A stretch of DNA of 39,615 nucleotides from Bog-159 sp035602155 (GTDB lineage Bacteria > Acidobacteriota > Terriglobia > Bryobacterales > Bryobacteraceae): NCBI GenBank assembly GCA_035602155.1, contig DATNMW010000263.1:1-39615 (forward strand). The letters run 5' to 3'. Every line of letters starts with the position of its first letter. The first letter of the stretch is position 1. Of the stretch, positions 15,324-24,430 are shown piece by piece. The notes under the pieces are model-generated. The model did no database searches. It saw only the letters and a list, made by a program, of their open reading frames with translations, and was not told where the DNA came from. The translations under genes were made by a program, and so were the position numbers.

Positions 15324-15372
15324 GGAGGGCGGCCGCCTGAAAGGCGGCTGCGGGCAGGATTGCCCGCCCTCC
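15324..15372 (+). repeat. Three-way-junction palindromic element
   Basis: The outer arms GGAGGGCG (15324-15331) and CGCCCTCC (15365-15372) pair perfectly. Inside are two complete hairpins: GCCGCCT-GAA-AGGCGGC (15332-15348) and GGGCA-GGAT-TGCCC (15352-15365, sharing its last base with the outer arm). As RNA this folds into a three-armed structure between the sulfatase-like gene and the first propeller/PHP gene. It looks like a REP-type dispersed element and could stabilise or attenuate the transcript. No second copy is seen in the window. Confidence 0.55.
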
Positions 15373-15392
15373 GTGTTTGCAGGAGTGAAATC

Positions 15393-18380
15393 ATGAAAAT
15401 TAATCGTTTCGTTGCTTCCTTATTTGTGCTATTCGCGGCCTGCGCGGCGCATGCCCAGGTTACGGTACGGATTCTGTTAGGAGTTGGAGACACACAGTCG
15501 GTGCGGTGGGATGGCACTATTGCCGCGCAAGGCGGAAAGATCGCATCGATTGCGCCCTGGCGTTTCGAGGGAGCCGACGCCATCGTGGGCGCGACCTGGC
15601 ACATAAATACGCACCCGATCCGACTTTTCGGCGGGGGAACGCAGGTATCCGCGCGAGGCGTCAGCAACGTCGTCGCCAACGGCCTGATCGTGAATTTATC
15701 CGACACCGCGGGAGGCGGCACGCTCAAGCTGACCACGGCGCAGGGCGATTTCACGGTGGCGCTGGACGAAGTGGCATATGGAAAGCCAGTGCCCAAGTTG
15801 AATGGGCGAGTGCTGGTGGACCGCATCCCGCCGAGCGTGCAGCTTACGAACACGCCGGACGAAGAGGATTATCCTTCAGCCGCCGCCGGCAAGAACGGCG
15901 ATGTGTGGCTGGCTTACGTTGTATTCCATCACAATCCGGACCACAACAACCTGCGGGCCGCACTCGAAACTACGCCCAAGGACTTTGCGAAGTGGAAGAG
16001 TCCCACGGGAGGCGACCAGATTTTCGCGCGCAAGTACAGCGGCGGAGCGTGGGGCAAGCCGATAGCCGTCACCGCGGCGGGTGGCGACTTGTACCGGTCG
16101 ACCATCGCGGTGGATGGGCAAGGCCGGCCGTGGGTTTTCTGGGCGCAGAACGTGAAAGCCGGCAGCGGGCGTGCAAATTTCGAAATCTTCGCACGCGCGA
16201 TTCAGAACGATGCGCCGGGCGCGCCAGTACAGATCTCAAACGATCCCGGGTCGGATATCGATCCGGTGGCCGCTACGGATGCGAGTGGTAATGTTTGGGT
16301 CGCATGGCAGGGTTGGCGTAATGGAAAGGCGGCGATTTTCGCGGCTTCCGAGAGCGGCAACAAGTTCGGCGCGCCGGTCGCGGTTTCGCAATCTTCGGGG
16401 AATGAATGGAATCCGGCGATCGCCGCGGATAAGACAGGGCGCGTAACGGTGGCGTGGGATTCCTATCGCAACCAGAACTACGATGTCTATCTGCGCACGT
16501 TTTCGGGAGGCGCGTGGGGACCGGAGACGCCGGTGGCGGCCAGTGCGCGTTATGAAGCGTACCCGTCGGTCGCCTACGATGGCGGCGGAAGGTTGTGGGT
16601 GGCTTACGAGGAAGGCGGCAAGGGCTGGGGCAAGGACTTCGGAGCTTACAACACGAACGGCGTAGCGGTGTACCAAGGGCGCGTGATTCGTTTGCGCGGG
16701 TTTGAGCCGGATGGACGCACCGTCGAACCGGCCGCCGACCTAGGCGCGGTGCTGCCCGGCGTCCCGAATATCCAGGTCGAACAAGCGGGCGTCCAAAAGG
16801 ACTTTCAGAAGTTGGATCCGGATGCCAAGAATGCGCAGACACGCGAGCCTGACCGTTCGGCGCGGAATATGCAAAACGCCCGGAACACGCTGCCGCGTCT
16901 GACTGTGGACGAATCGGGGCGCATCTGGCTGGCTTTCCGCAGCGCCCATCCGATCTGGTGGAGCATCCTGGGCACGGTTTGGACCGAGAGCGTAGTGTCT
17001 TACGACGGGAAGTCCTGGAGCAACCCGATCTTCCTGAACCACTCGGATAACCTGCTCGACAACCGGCCGGCGCTGGTTTCGACCCGCGCGGGTGAACTGC
17101 TGGAGGTGGGATCGTCCGACAACCGGCGGCAGTTTAATCTCGGCGAAAATATCAGCTCGCCGCTGGGTATTGTAGCGACGTCGAAGACCGATCCGTATAA
17201 CAACGATCTATATGCCAACGAAATCGATTTGGGTCCGGCATCCCAACCGCCGGCATTGACGGAGGCCAAGCCGGTAGAAGCTGCCGGGCCGCAGGTGGCG
17301 GACCGCACCGACCTCAGGCTAGTGAGCCTGATTCGGGACTATAAGGTGGCCGGCCCCGACCTGAAAATTGTGCGCGGGGAGTTCCATAGGCACAGCGAGA
17401 TCTCCATGGACGGCGGCGGCGACGGCACCATTCTGGACCAATACCGCTACATCCTGGACGCAGGCGCGCTCGACTGGGTGGGGTGCTGCGATCACGATAA
17501 CGGCGCGGGGCGCGAATACAGTTGGTGGATCAGCCAGAAACTTACGGACATCTTTTACTCGCCGGGCAAGTTTGCGCCAATGTTCAGCTACGAGCGGAGC
17601 GTTAATTATCCGGAAGGGCATCGCAACGTGATCTTCGCGCAGCGCGGCGTGCGGACTCTGCCGCGGCTCCCGCTGAGCAAGGAAGACGCTACGGTCCATG
17701 CGCCCGACACGCTGATGCTGTACTCGTACCTGAAGTATTTCCATGGCATCGCGGCGGCGCACACCAGCGCCACGTCCATGGGCACCGATTGGCGTGACAA
17801 TGACCCGGTGGCGGAGCCGGTGGTGGAGATCTACCAGGGCGACCGCCAGAATTACGAGATGCCGGATGCGCCGCGCTCCAATTCGGAGAAGGATTCGATC
17901 GGCAACTGGCGACCGAAGGGGTTTGTGAATCTGGCGCTGGCCAAGGGATACAAGCTGGGCTTCCAGGCGAGTTCCGATCACATCTCCACGCATATGAGCT
18001 ACTGCAATATTCTGGCGAAGGATCTGACGCGCGAGGCCGTTCTGGAGGGCTTCCAGAAGCGGCACGTTTACGGTTCGACGGACAACATCCTGGCCGATGT
18101 GCGTAGCGGGCCGAATCTGATGGGGGATATTTTCTCGACGGCGGAGACGCCCAATCTTCACGTGAAGCTGGAGGGCACATCCAAGTTCGCGAAGGTGGTG
18201 GTTGTTAAGGACAACGAATATGTGTATTCCACGCAGCCGGATTCGGACAAAGTGGAATTCTCGTGGCGGGATAATTCGCCGTCCAAGGGGAAGAGCAGTT
18301 ATTACTATGTCCGCGGCGAGCAGGACAACGGCGAAATTGTTTGGGTATCGCCGATGTGGATCACTTACACGGGGAAGTGA
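15393..18380 (+). CDS. Secreted beta-propeller / PHP-domain protein, copy 1
   Basis: A 995-residue exported protein with a signal peptide at about residues 1-21 (ending AAHAQ). The N-terminal two thirds carries propeller-type repeats such as GDVWLAYVVFHHNPDHN, NVWVAWQGWRNGKAAIFAA and GRVTVAWDSYRNQNYDVYLR, resembling sialidase/Asp-box-like blades. From about residue 655 a PHP-type metal-dependent hydrolase domain follows: EFHRHSEIS (His665, His667), WVGCCDHDNG, AHTSATSMGTDW and SSDHISTH supply the expected His/Asp ligands. The substrate is unknown. The ATG at 15393 has AGGAGTG 7 nt before it and makes this protein exactly as long as its neighbour copy. It follows the sulfatase-like gene by 74 nt. 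Confidence 0.75.
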   Translation: MKINRFVASLFVLFAACAAHAQVTVRILLGVGDTQSVRWDGTIAAQGGKIASIAPWRFEGADAIVGATWHINTHPIRLFGGGTQVSARGVSNVVANGLIVNLSDTAGGGTLKLTTAQGDFTVALDEVAYGKPVPKLNGRVLVDRIPPSVQLTNTPDEEDYPSAAAGKNGDVWLAYVVFHHNPDHNNLRAALETTPKDFAKWKSPTGGDQIFARKYSGGAWGKPIAVTAAGGDLYRSTIAVDGQGRPWVFWAQNVKAGSGRANFEIFARAIQNDAPGAPVQISNDPGSDIDPVAATDASGNVWVAWQGWRNGKAAIFAASESGNKFGAPVAVSQSSGNEWNPAIAADKTGRVTVAWDSYRNQNYDVYLRTFSGGAWGPETPVAASARYEAYPSVAYDGGGRLWVAYEEGGKGWGKDFGAYNTNGVAVYQGRVIRLRGFEPDGRTVEPAADLGAVLPGVPNIQVEQAGVQKDFQKLDPDAKNAQTREPDRSARNMQNARNTLPRLTVDESGRIWLAFRSAHPIWWSILGTVWTESVVSYDGKSWSNPIFLNHSDNLLDNRPALVSTRAGELLEVGSSDNRRQFNLGENISSPLGIVATSKTDPYNNDLYANEIDLGPASQPPALTEAKPVEAAGPQVADRTDLRLVSLIRDYKVAGPDLKIVRGEFHRHSEISMDGGGDGTILDQYRYILDAGALDWVGCCDHDNGAGREYSWWISQKLTDIFYSPGKFAPMFSYERSVNYPEGHRNVIFAQRGVRTLPRLPLSKEDATVHAPDTLMLYSYLKYFHGIAAAHTSATSMGTDWRDNDPVAEPVVEIYQGDRQNYEMPDAPRSNSEKDSIGNWRPKGFVNLALAKGYKLGFQASSDHISTHMSYCNILAKDLTREAVLEGFQKRHVYGSTDNILADVRSGPNLMGDIFSTAETPNLHVKLEGTSKFAKVVVVKDNEYVYSTQPDSDKVEFSWRDNSPSKGKSSYYYVRGEQDNGEIVWVSPMWITYTGK

Positions 18381-18397
18381 AAACGCAGGAATTTGAG

Positions 18398-18425
18398 CCG
18401 CCGATAAACTCCGATGAACGCCGAT
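18398..18425 (+). repeat. Dispersed 28-nt repeat, copy 2
   Basis: Starts CCGCCGATAAACTCCGATGA and ends ACGCCGAT, 26 of 28 positions identical to 9461-9488. It lies between the two tandem propeller/PHP genes. Confidence 0.6.
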
Positions 18426-18451
18426 AAGACAAGGCAAGAGCGAGGGTAACT

Positions 18452-21439
18452 ATGTCAGGACGTTGGTTATTGGGCTTACTACTGGTTTCCGGTATTCCGG
18501 TTCGCGCGGACGTTGGAGTACGCGTGCTGCTGGGTCTAATGGACCGCACAGCCAAGAAGTGGGATGGTTCCGCTTCGATCGATCGCGGCAAAATCACAAA
18601 GATCGATCCATGGCGCTTCGGCAAGGACGACGATATCGCGAGCGACGGCTCGTGGAAGGTCTCCACCGCGCCGGTCCTGTCGTTCCTGGCACTGGTCCAG
18701 CGGCAGACGCCGCCGGTGGGCCCGAACGGAGTCATTCTGTGGCTCAACGGCGAGGACGAGAACAGCGAGATATCGATCAAGACCGTATCCGGCTCTTTCA
18801 GCTTTAAATTGGCGGACGTGCCTTACGGCAAGTTTCACTACGCGCTCGAAGGCAACGCCGCGGCCGACCGCATCCCGCCGTCGTGGCGACTGACCGATTC
18901 TCCGGATGAACAGGATTATCCCGCGGCGGCAGTGACTCCCAATGGCGACATTTGGGTGGCGTACGTCGAGTTCAAGCACCACCCCGATCATGACAAGCTG
19001 CGCGCGCCGTTCAAGGACCCGCCGAAGGATCTTTCGGAACTATCGGCGCCGGCGAAGGGCGACCAGATTCTGGTGAAGCGGTTCTCCGGGAACCGTTGGG
19101 AAGATCCCATTGCCATCACGCCGCCAGGCGGCGATCTTTACCGGCCAGCCATCGCGGTGGATGGCTCGGGAAGGCCGTGGGTGTTCTGGTCCGCCAATCA
19201 GAGGGAAAATCAAACCGCGAATTTCGAGCTTTGGGCGCGCGTGATCGAGAACGGCGCACCCGGCAAGACCGTGCAGATTTCGAACGCGCCCGGGTCGGAC
19301 GTATTTCCGGCGGCAGCCACCGATTCGGGCGGACGGGTGTGGGTCGCATGGCAGGGCTGGCGGAATGGCAAGGGCGTCATCTTCGCGGCCACTCAGGACG
19401 GCACCGGTTTCTCCGCTCCTGCTGCCGTATCGAATTCGACAGCCAACGAATGGAACCCGGCTATCGCCGCGGATTCATCCGGACGAGTGACCGTGGCTTG
19501 GGATTCATACCGCAACGGGAGCTACGACGTCTATGCGCGCACGGCGACGGGGCCGGGCCAGTGGGGCAGTGAGATCCCAGTGGCCGCGACGCCGCTCTAT
19601 GAGGCTTATCCTTCCATTGCCTATGATGCGCAAGGGCGGTTGTGGATCGCCTATGAAGTAGGTCCCGATAACTGGGGCAAAGACTTCGGCGCGCATCGCA
19701 GCACGGGCGTACCGATCTACGAAGCGCGCGGCATCCACTTGGTGGGCCTGGATCGCTCCGGAAATCTGTTGAAGCCGGCGGTCGAACCGGACGGCTCGTT
19801 ACAAGGTCTGACCGATACCCGTGAAGACGGAGGCGGCCGCCAAGGCGATATCAAGGGATGGGAGCGATCCGACCCGGAACTGTTTACGCAGCGCGCCTCC
19901 AACGCACATCCCTGGCCGGGTAGCAATCCGCGCAACAGCCTGCCGCGTCTGACGGTGGATGCTTCCGGCAGAATCTGGCTGGCGTATCGGAGCATGCACC
20001 CGGCAGTTTGGACGCCCATCGGCACATCGTGGTCCGAGTATGTGATCTCTTACGACGGTAAAGCCTGGACCGGACCGACTTATATTTTCCGGAGCGACAA
20101 TGTGCTGGATAACCGTCCGGCGCTGGTTTCGCAGCGCGGAGGCGAACTGGTGGTGATCGGCTCGTCCGACTCGCGGCGGGAAGTTGAGTTTCTATTGAAG
20201 AAAGGATGGGATCTGCGGAGCCTGCTGAGTTCCGCCATACCCGACCCCTACAACAACGATCTGTATGCGAGTGTGTTGAACCTGGCGCCTGCCTCGACGC
20301 CAGTGCCGAGCCGGGAGATTGGCCCGCCGCCCAGCCCGGCTGTGGTGACGGATTCGGACGCGGAGCGCGCGGCCACGGCCGGAGTACGCGGATATAGCGT
20401 CAACGGCCCGGACGGTACGCTGAAGATCGTGCGCGGCGAGTTCCATCGGCACAGCGAAATCTCTATGGACGGCGGGTTGGACGGTACCCTGATCGATCAA
20501 TGGCGTTACATTCTGGATGCGGCGGCGCTCGACTGGGTGGGATGCTGCGACCACGATAACGGCGGCGGACGCGAATATAGTTGGTGGACCACGCAGAAGC
20601 TGACCGATGTATTCTACGCGCCGGGCAAATTCGCGCCTCTGTTCGCCTACGAGCGCAGCGTTTCGTATCCGGAGGGGCATCGCAACGTGCTGTTCGCGGA
20701 ACGCGGTATCCGGCCTCTGCCGCGGCTTCCCAAAATGGATGATAACTCCACGGGACACGCCCCAGACACGCTGCTATTCTACGATTACCTGAGAAAGTTC
20801 AAGGGCCTGACAGCGTCGCACACCAGTGCGACCGATATGGGCACGGACTGGCGCGACAACGATCCCGAAGCCGAGCCAGTGGTGGAAATCTATCAGGGCA
20901 TGCGGCAGAACTATGAAATGCCGGACGCGCCGCGCTCTAACTCGGCGACAGATTCCATCGGGGGATGGCGGCCCAAAGGGTTCGTCAACCTAGCTTTGGA
21001 AAAAGGCTACAAGCTCGGCTTTGAGGCCAGCTCCGATCACATTTCGACGCACCAAAGCTACGCGAATGCGCTGGCTGCAAACGATACGCGCGAGGCCGTG
21101 ATGGATGCGCTGCGCAAGCGGCACGTCTACGCATCGACCGAACAGATCGTGGCGGACGTGCGTAGCGGTCCCTATATGATGGGCGATATTTTCTCGACCG
21201 CCGAAGCGCCCAGCCTGCACGTGAAGCTGGAAGGCTCGAACAAGTTTTCCAAAGTGGTGATCGTGAAGGACAACGAGTACGTTTATTCCACCGAGCCCGG
21301 TTCGGACAAGGTCGAATTCTCCTGGCGCGACAATACGCCATCGAAGGGCAAGACCAGCTATTACTACGTCCGCGGAGAGCAGGATAACGGCGAATTAGTG
21401 TGGGTGTCCCCGATGTGGATCACTTACACGGGGAAATAG
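18452..21439 (+). CDS. Secreted beta-propeller / PHP-domain protein, copy 2
   Basis: Tandem paralogue of the previous gene, also 995 residues. The PHP motif FHRHSEIS starts at the same residue (His665), so the two align almost without net gaps. Signal peptide at about residues 1-20 (ending PVRAD). The propeller repeats include VWVAWQGWRNGKGVIFAA and RVTVAWDSYRNGSYDVYAR. The PHP ligands EFHRHSE, WVGCCDHDNGGG, SHTSATDMGTDW and SSDHISTH are all kept, so both copies should be active. The C-terminal sequence (VSPMWITYTGK) is identical in both. Divergence is greatest in the first 130 residues and the linker before the PHP domain, suggesting different binding partners. The ATPase gene begins 4 nt after its stop. 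Confidence 0.75.
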   Translation: MSGRWLLGLLLVSGIPVRADVGVRVLLGLMDRTAKKWDGSASIDRGKITKIDPWRFGKDDDIASDGSWKVSTAPVLSFLALVQRQTPPVGPNGVILWLNGEDENSEISIKTVSGSFSFKLADVPYGKFHYALEGNAAADRIPPSWRLTDSPDEQDYPAAAVTPNGDIWVAYVEFKHHPDHDKLRAPFKDPPKDLSELSAPAKGDQILVKRFSGNRWEDPIAITPPGGDLYRPAIAVDGSGRPWVFWSANQRENQTANFELWARVIENGAPGKTVQISNAPGSDVFPAAATDSGGRVWVAWQGWRNGKGVIFAATQDGTGFSAPAAVSNSTANEWNPAIAADSSGRVTVAWDSYRNGSYDVYARTATGPGQWGSEIPVAATPLYEAYPSIAYDAQGRLWIAYEVGPDNWGKDFGAHRSTGVPIYEARGIHLVGLDRSGNLLKPAVEPDGSLQGLTDTREDGGGRQGDIKGWERSDPELFTQRASNAHPWPGSNPRNSLPRLTVDASGRIWLAYRSMHPAVWTPIGTSWSEYVISYDGKAWTGPTYIFRSDNVLDNRPALVSQRGGELVVIGSSDSRREVEFLLKKGWDLRSLLSSAIPDPYNNDLYASVLNLAPASTPVPSREIGPPPSPAVVTDSDAERAATAGVRGYSVNGPDGTLKIVRGEFHRHSEISMDGGLDGTLIDQWRYILDAAALDWVGCCDHDNGGGREYSWWTTQKLTDVFYAPGKFAPLFAYERSVSYPEGHRNVLFAERGIRPLPRLPKMDDNSTGHAPDTLLFYDYLRKFKGLTASHTSATDMGTDWRDNDPEAEPVVEIYQGMRQNYEMPDAPRSNSATDSIGGWRPKGFVNLALEKGYKLGFEASSDHISTHQSYANALAANDTREAVMDALRKRHVYASTEQIVADVRSGPYMMGDIFSTAEAPSLHVKLEGSNKFSKVVIVKDNEYVYSTEPGSDKVEFSWRDNTPSKGKTSYYYVRGEQDNGELVWVSPMWITYTGK

Positions 21440-21442
21440 CGC

Positions 21443-24409
21443 GTGCACGTACACTTACCCAAAGAACCGGTCTATGACGAACGGAAGCAGCTTATCCAGC
21501 AGTTCGGATTTGCCGCGTTCGTCGGCATTCTTCTCTTACTGAACGTAACAGGCGTTTTCACCACCGTAATTGGCATCGACACCGCGGCGATCCTCACTCT
21601 GGTCGCCGGCTATCGCACATTCTTCACCGCCATCTCGGGACTGTTGCAGCGCAAAATCTCGGCGGACCTGGCAATTTGCATCGCCGTAATCGCGGCGCTG
21701 GCTTCCGGCCAATACCTGGCGGCGGCCGAAGCCATGTTCATCATGCTGATCGGGGAAGCGCTGGAGGGCTATGCCGCCGGACGCACACACGCCGCCATCC
21801 ACCGCTTCGTGGAGCAGCTTCCGCGGCATGCACGCGTGATCCGCGATGGCGCCGAAATCGAAATCGACGCCGCGCAGTTGGTCCCAGGCGATATCGTGCT
21901 GGTGCGTCCGGGCGAGCGCATACCGGCCGACGGCGTGATTCATTTTGGCGCTTCCAGCATCGACGAGAGCACCATTACTGGCGAGCCTTTGCCGCGCGAC
22001 AAATCCGCCGGCGACGATGTTTTTTCGGGCACGCTGAACGGCCTGGGCCTGCTGCGCATCACGGTCACGCGTGCGGGCGCGGAAACAACGCTGGCGCGCG
22101 TGATCAAGCTGGTGGAACACGCGCGGGAGAGACGCGCGCCGGTGGAACGGCTGGCGGACCGGTTTGCACGCTATTTCCTGCCCGCGCTGCTGCTGGTTGC
22201 GGGACTCACGTTTTATTTCACGCGCGATTGGCTGCGCACGGTGGCGGTGCTGATTGTAGCTTGCCCCTGCGCGCTGATCCTGGCTACGCCCGCGGCCATG
22301 GTCGCGGCAGTGGGAGGGCTGGCGCGGCGCGGCATCCTGGTGCGCGGCGGCACGGTTCTGCAGAACGCAGCCAAGGTCGACGCCGTGTTTTTCGATAAGA
22401 CGGGCACGGTTACCGAGGGGCGCTTCGGGGTCATCAAAGTGGTTGGGACAGGGCGCAGCGAGTCCGACGTTCTGGCGCTGGCCGCCGCAGCCGAGTATGG
22501 GTCGGAACACGTGCTGGCACGGGCGATTTTGGACGAGGCGAAGCGTCGCGGCATCGCCATCGCGCAGCCCGACGAAGCGCACATTGTTCCGGGGCGCGGC
22601 GTGGTGGCGAAGATAGCGGGCCGCACCATCCTGGCGGGGAATGCGGGCTTCCTCGCGGAACATAACATCTCCGGCCTGGAGCCGCTGTTGGACGAGGCCG
22701 ATCGTTACGGCGCGACAGCGGTGCTGGTAGCCGAGAACGGACTCCTGGCGGGCAACCTCCTCCTTCGCGACCAGGTTCGCGAAGGTGCCCGCCGGGCAAT
22801 TCACGAGTTGGAGCATCTGGAGATCTCGCACTTGACGATGCTCACCGGCGACCGGAAACGCGCGGCGGAAGCGATCGCGCGCGAGGTGGGGTTGCACGAC
22901 GTGGAAGCCGGCCTGCTGCCGGAAGAAAAGCTGGAACGCATCCGGCACGCGGCGGCCCACGGACTCACGGTCGCCATGGTGGGCGATGGCCTGAACGACG
23001 CGCCCGCGCTGGCCGCTGCCCAAGTGGGCATCGCGGTGGGCGGGGCCAACGACATCACAGCAGAGGCTGCGGATGTGGTCTTTCTGGGTCACTCGCTGGA
23101 GGCGCTACCGAAGCTGTTCGAGGTCAGCCGCAGGGCCATCCGCACGGCCTGGCAGAACATGATTATTTTCGCCGGGATCGTTAACGCGGTGGCCATTACC
23201 GCCGCGGCCACGGGCAGGCTGGGACCTATCGGCGCGGCCGTCACGCACCAGATCGCATCGCTGCTGGTGGTGCTGAACTCGCTGCGACTGCTACACGTCG
23301 GGGGCAAGGCGGGCCGCTTCGGGTGGGTCGCGCCGAAGCTTCACCATCTCTCGCACGAACTGCATCACCTATCGCATCACGTCGACCCCAAGCGCTGGTT
23401 CGACGAAGCTATCGCGCACCGGAGGGAACTGGCGCGTCCCGCGCTGACGGCCGCAGCCACGTTGATTTTGTTGAGCGGGTTTTATTCGCTCGCGCCCAAT
23501 GAAATCGGGGTCATCGAGCGGTTCGGACGCAAGATTCTGCCCTATCAGCAGCCGGGCTTGCATTACAAATTGCCCTGGCCCATCGAGCGGCTGACACGCG
23601 TGAAGGGGCGTAACGTGCGCGTGGTCGAGGTAGGCTTTCGATCGGGTGCGGCGTCGGGCGAAGCGGAACCGGCCGCTTATGAGTGGAACGTGCAGCACCG
23701 CTCCGGCCGCTTTCAGCGCCGGCCGGAAGAGTCGCTGATGCTCACCGGCGATCAGAACATGATCGAAGTGAACGCCGTGGTGCACTACCAGATGTCGCGC
23801 CCGGACGATTTCTTGTTCGGACAGCTCGACGCCGAAACCACGGTTCGTACGGCGGCCGAATCCGCGCTGCAGACCACGGTCTCCACCGCGCCGCTCGACG
23901 ACGTGCTGACTACCGGGCGCCAGGAAATCGAAAGCCGCGTTATGGCCGCCTTGCAACGAAAGCTGGATCGGTACGGCGCGGGCGCGCGGGTGGTGCGCGT
24001 GAAGCTGCTGGACGTGCACCCGTCGCTTGAAGTGGTGGACGCTTTCCGCGAAGTTTCGGGGGCGTTCGAAGAGAAGAACCGGCTGATCGACGAAGCGGAG
24101 GGATATCGCAACGAACAGATCGCCCTGGCGCGCGGCAACGCCGCGGCGCGCCTGAAGACCGCGGAAGGGTACAAGGCCAGCCGCGTGATGCGCGCTGATG
24201 GCGACGGCAGCCGCTTCGACTTGGCGGAAAGCGCCTTCAATACCGCGCCGGCGATTCATGGGCTGCGGCTCTATCTGGAGACCATGGAACAGGTGCTGCC
24301 GGGCAAGAAGAAGCTTATTTTGGATTCGTCGAAAGGGCGGCGTCATTTATTACTGCTGGAGGATGGCGTGGAAATCGCGCCTCCAGGCAGCTTGAGCTTG
24401 GGACAGTAG
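21443..24409 (+). CDS. P1B-type metal ATPase fused to an HflK-like SPFH domain
   Basis: A 988-residue inner-membrane fusion. Residues 1-630 form a heavy-metal P-type ATPase: four N-terminal helices, the actuator with T179-G-E, membrane metal site C274-P-C276, phosphorylation loop D318-KTGT, the hinge GDGLND near 514-519, and two last helices ending VVLNSLRLL. A His-rich linker (seven His at residues 634-646) follows, then a new helix (about 667-685) and an HflK-type SPFH domain (SLAPNEIGVIERFGRKI onward, with LTGDQNMIEVNAVVHYQM) and coiled coil to the end. There is no N-terminal HMA domain, and the usual SEHP motif reads SEHV (His356-Val357). Start is GTG, 4 nt after the previous stop. HflC- and HflK-like genes follow directly, so it probably exports a metal ion as part of an SPFH assembly. 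Confidence 0.9.
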   Translation: MHVHLPKEPVYDERKQLIQQFGFAAFVGILLLLNVTGVFTTVIGIDTAAILTLVAGYRTFFTAISGLLQRKISADLAICIAVIAALASGQYLAAAEAMFIMLIGEALEGYAAGRTHAAIHRFVEQLPRHARVIRDGAEIEIDAAQLVPGDIVLVRPGERIPADGVIHFGASSIDESTITGEPLPRDKSAGDDVFSGTLNGLGLLRITVTRAGAETTLARVIKLVEHARERRAPVERLADRFARYFLPALLLVAGLTFYFTRDWLRTVAVLIVACPCALILATPAAMVAAVGGLARRGILVRGGTVLQNAAKVDAVFFDKTGTVTEGRFGVIKVVGTGRSESDVLALAAAAEYGSEHVLARAILDEAKRRGIAIAQPDEAHIVPGRGVVAKIAGRTILAGNAGFLAEHNISGLEPLLDEADRYGATAVLVAENGLLAGNLLLRDQVREGARRAIHELEHLEISHLTMLTGDRKRAAEAIAREVGLHDVEAGLLPEEKLERIRHAAAHGLTVAMVGDGLNDAPALAAAQVGIAVGGANDITAEAADVVFLGHSLEALPKLFEVSRRAIRTAWQNMIIFAGIVNAVAITAAATGRLGPIGAAVTHQIASLLVVLNSLRLLHVGGKAGRFGWVAPKLHHLSHELHHLSHHVDPKRWFDEAIAHRRELARPALTAAATLILLSGFYSLAPNEIGVIERFGRKILPYQQPGLHYKLPWPIERLTRVKGRNVRVVEVGFRSGAASGEAEPAAYEWNVQHRSGRFQRRPEESLMLTGDQNMIEVNAVVHYQMSRPDDFLFGQLDAETTVRTAAESALQTTVSTAPLDDVLTTGRQEIESRVMAALQRKLDRYGAGARVVRVKLLDVHPSLEVVDAFREVSGAFEEKNRLIDEAEGYRNEQIALARGNAAARLKTAEGYKASRVMRADGDGSRFDLAESAFNTAPAIHGLRLYLETMEQVLPGKKKLILDSSKGRRHLLLLEDGVEIAPPGSLSLGQ
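22747..22793. repeat. 17-bp interrupted inverted repeat inside the ATPase gene
   Basis: GGCGGGCA (22747-22754) and CCTTCGCGA (22762-22770) pair with TCGCGAAGG (22777-22785) and TGCCCGCC (22786-22793). The left arm has a 7-nt bulge, and the loop is CCAGGT. It encodes ordinary residues (LLAGNLLLRDQVREGARR), so it is not an inserted segment. Confidence 0.6.
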
Positions 24410-24430
24410 GGTTGGGAGGCCCTGCTCATC

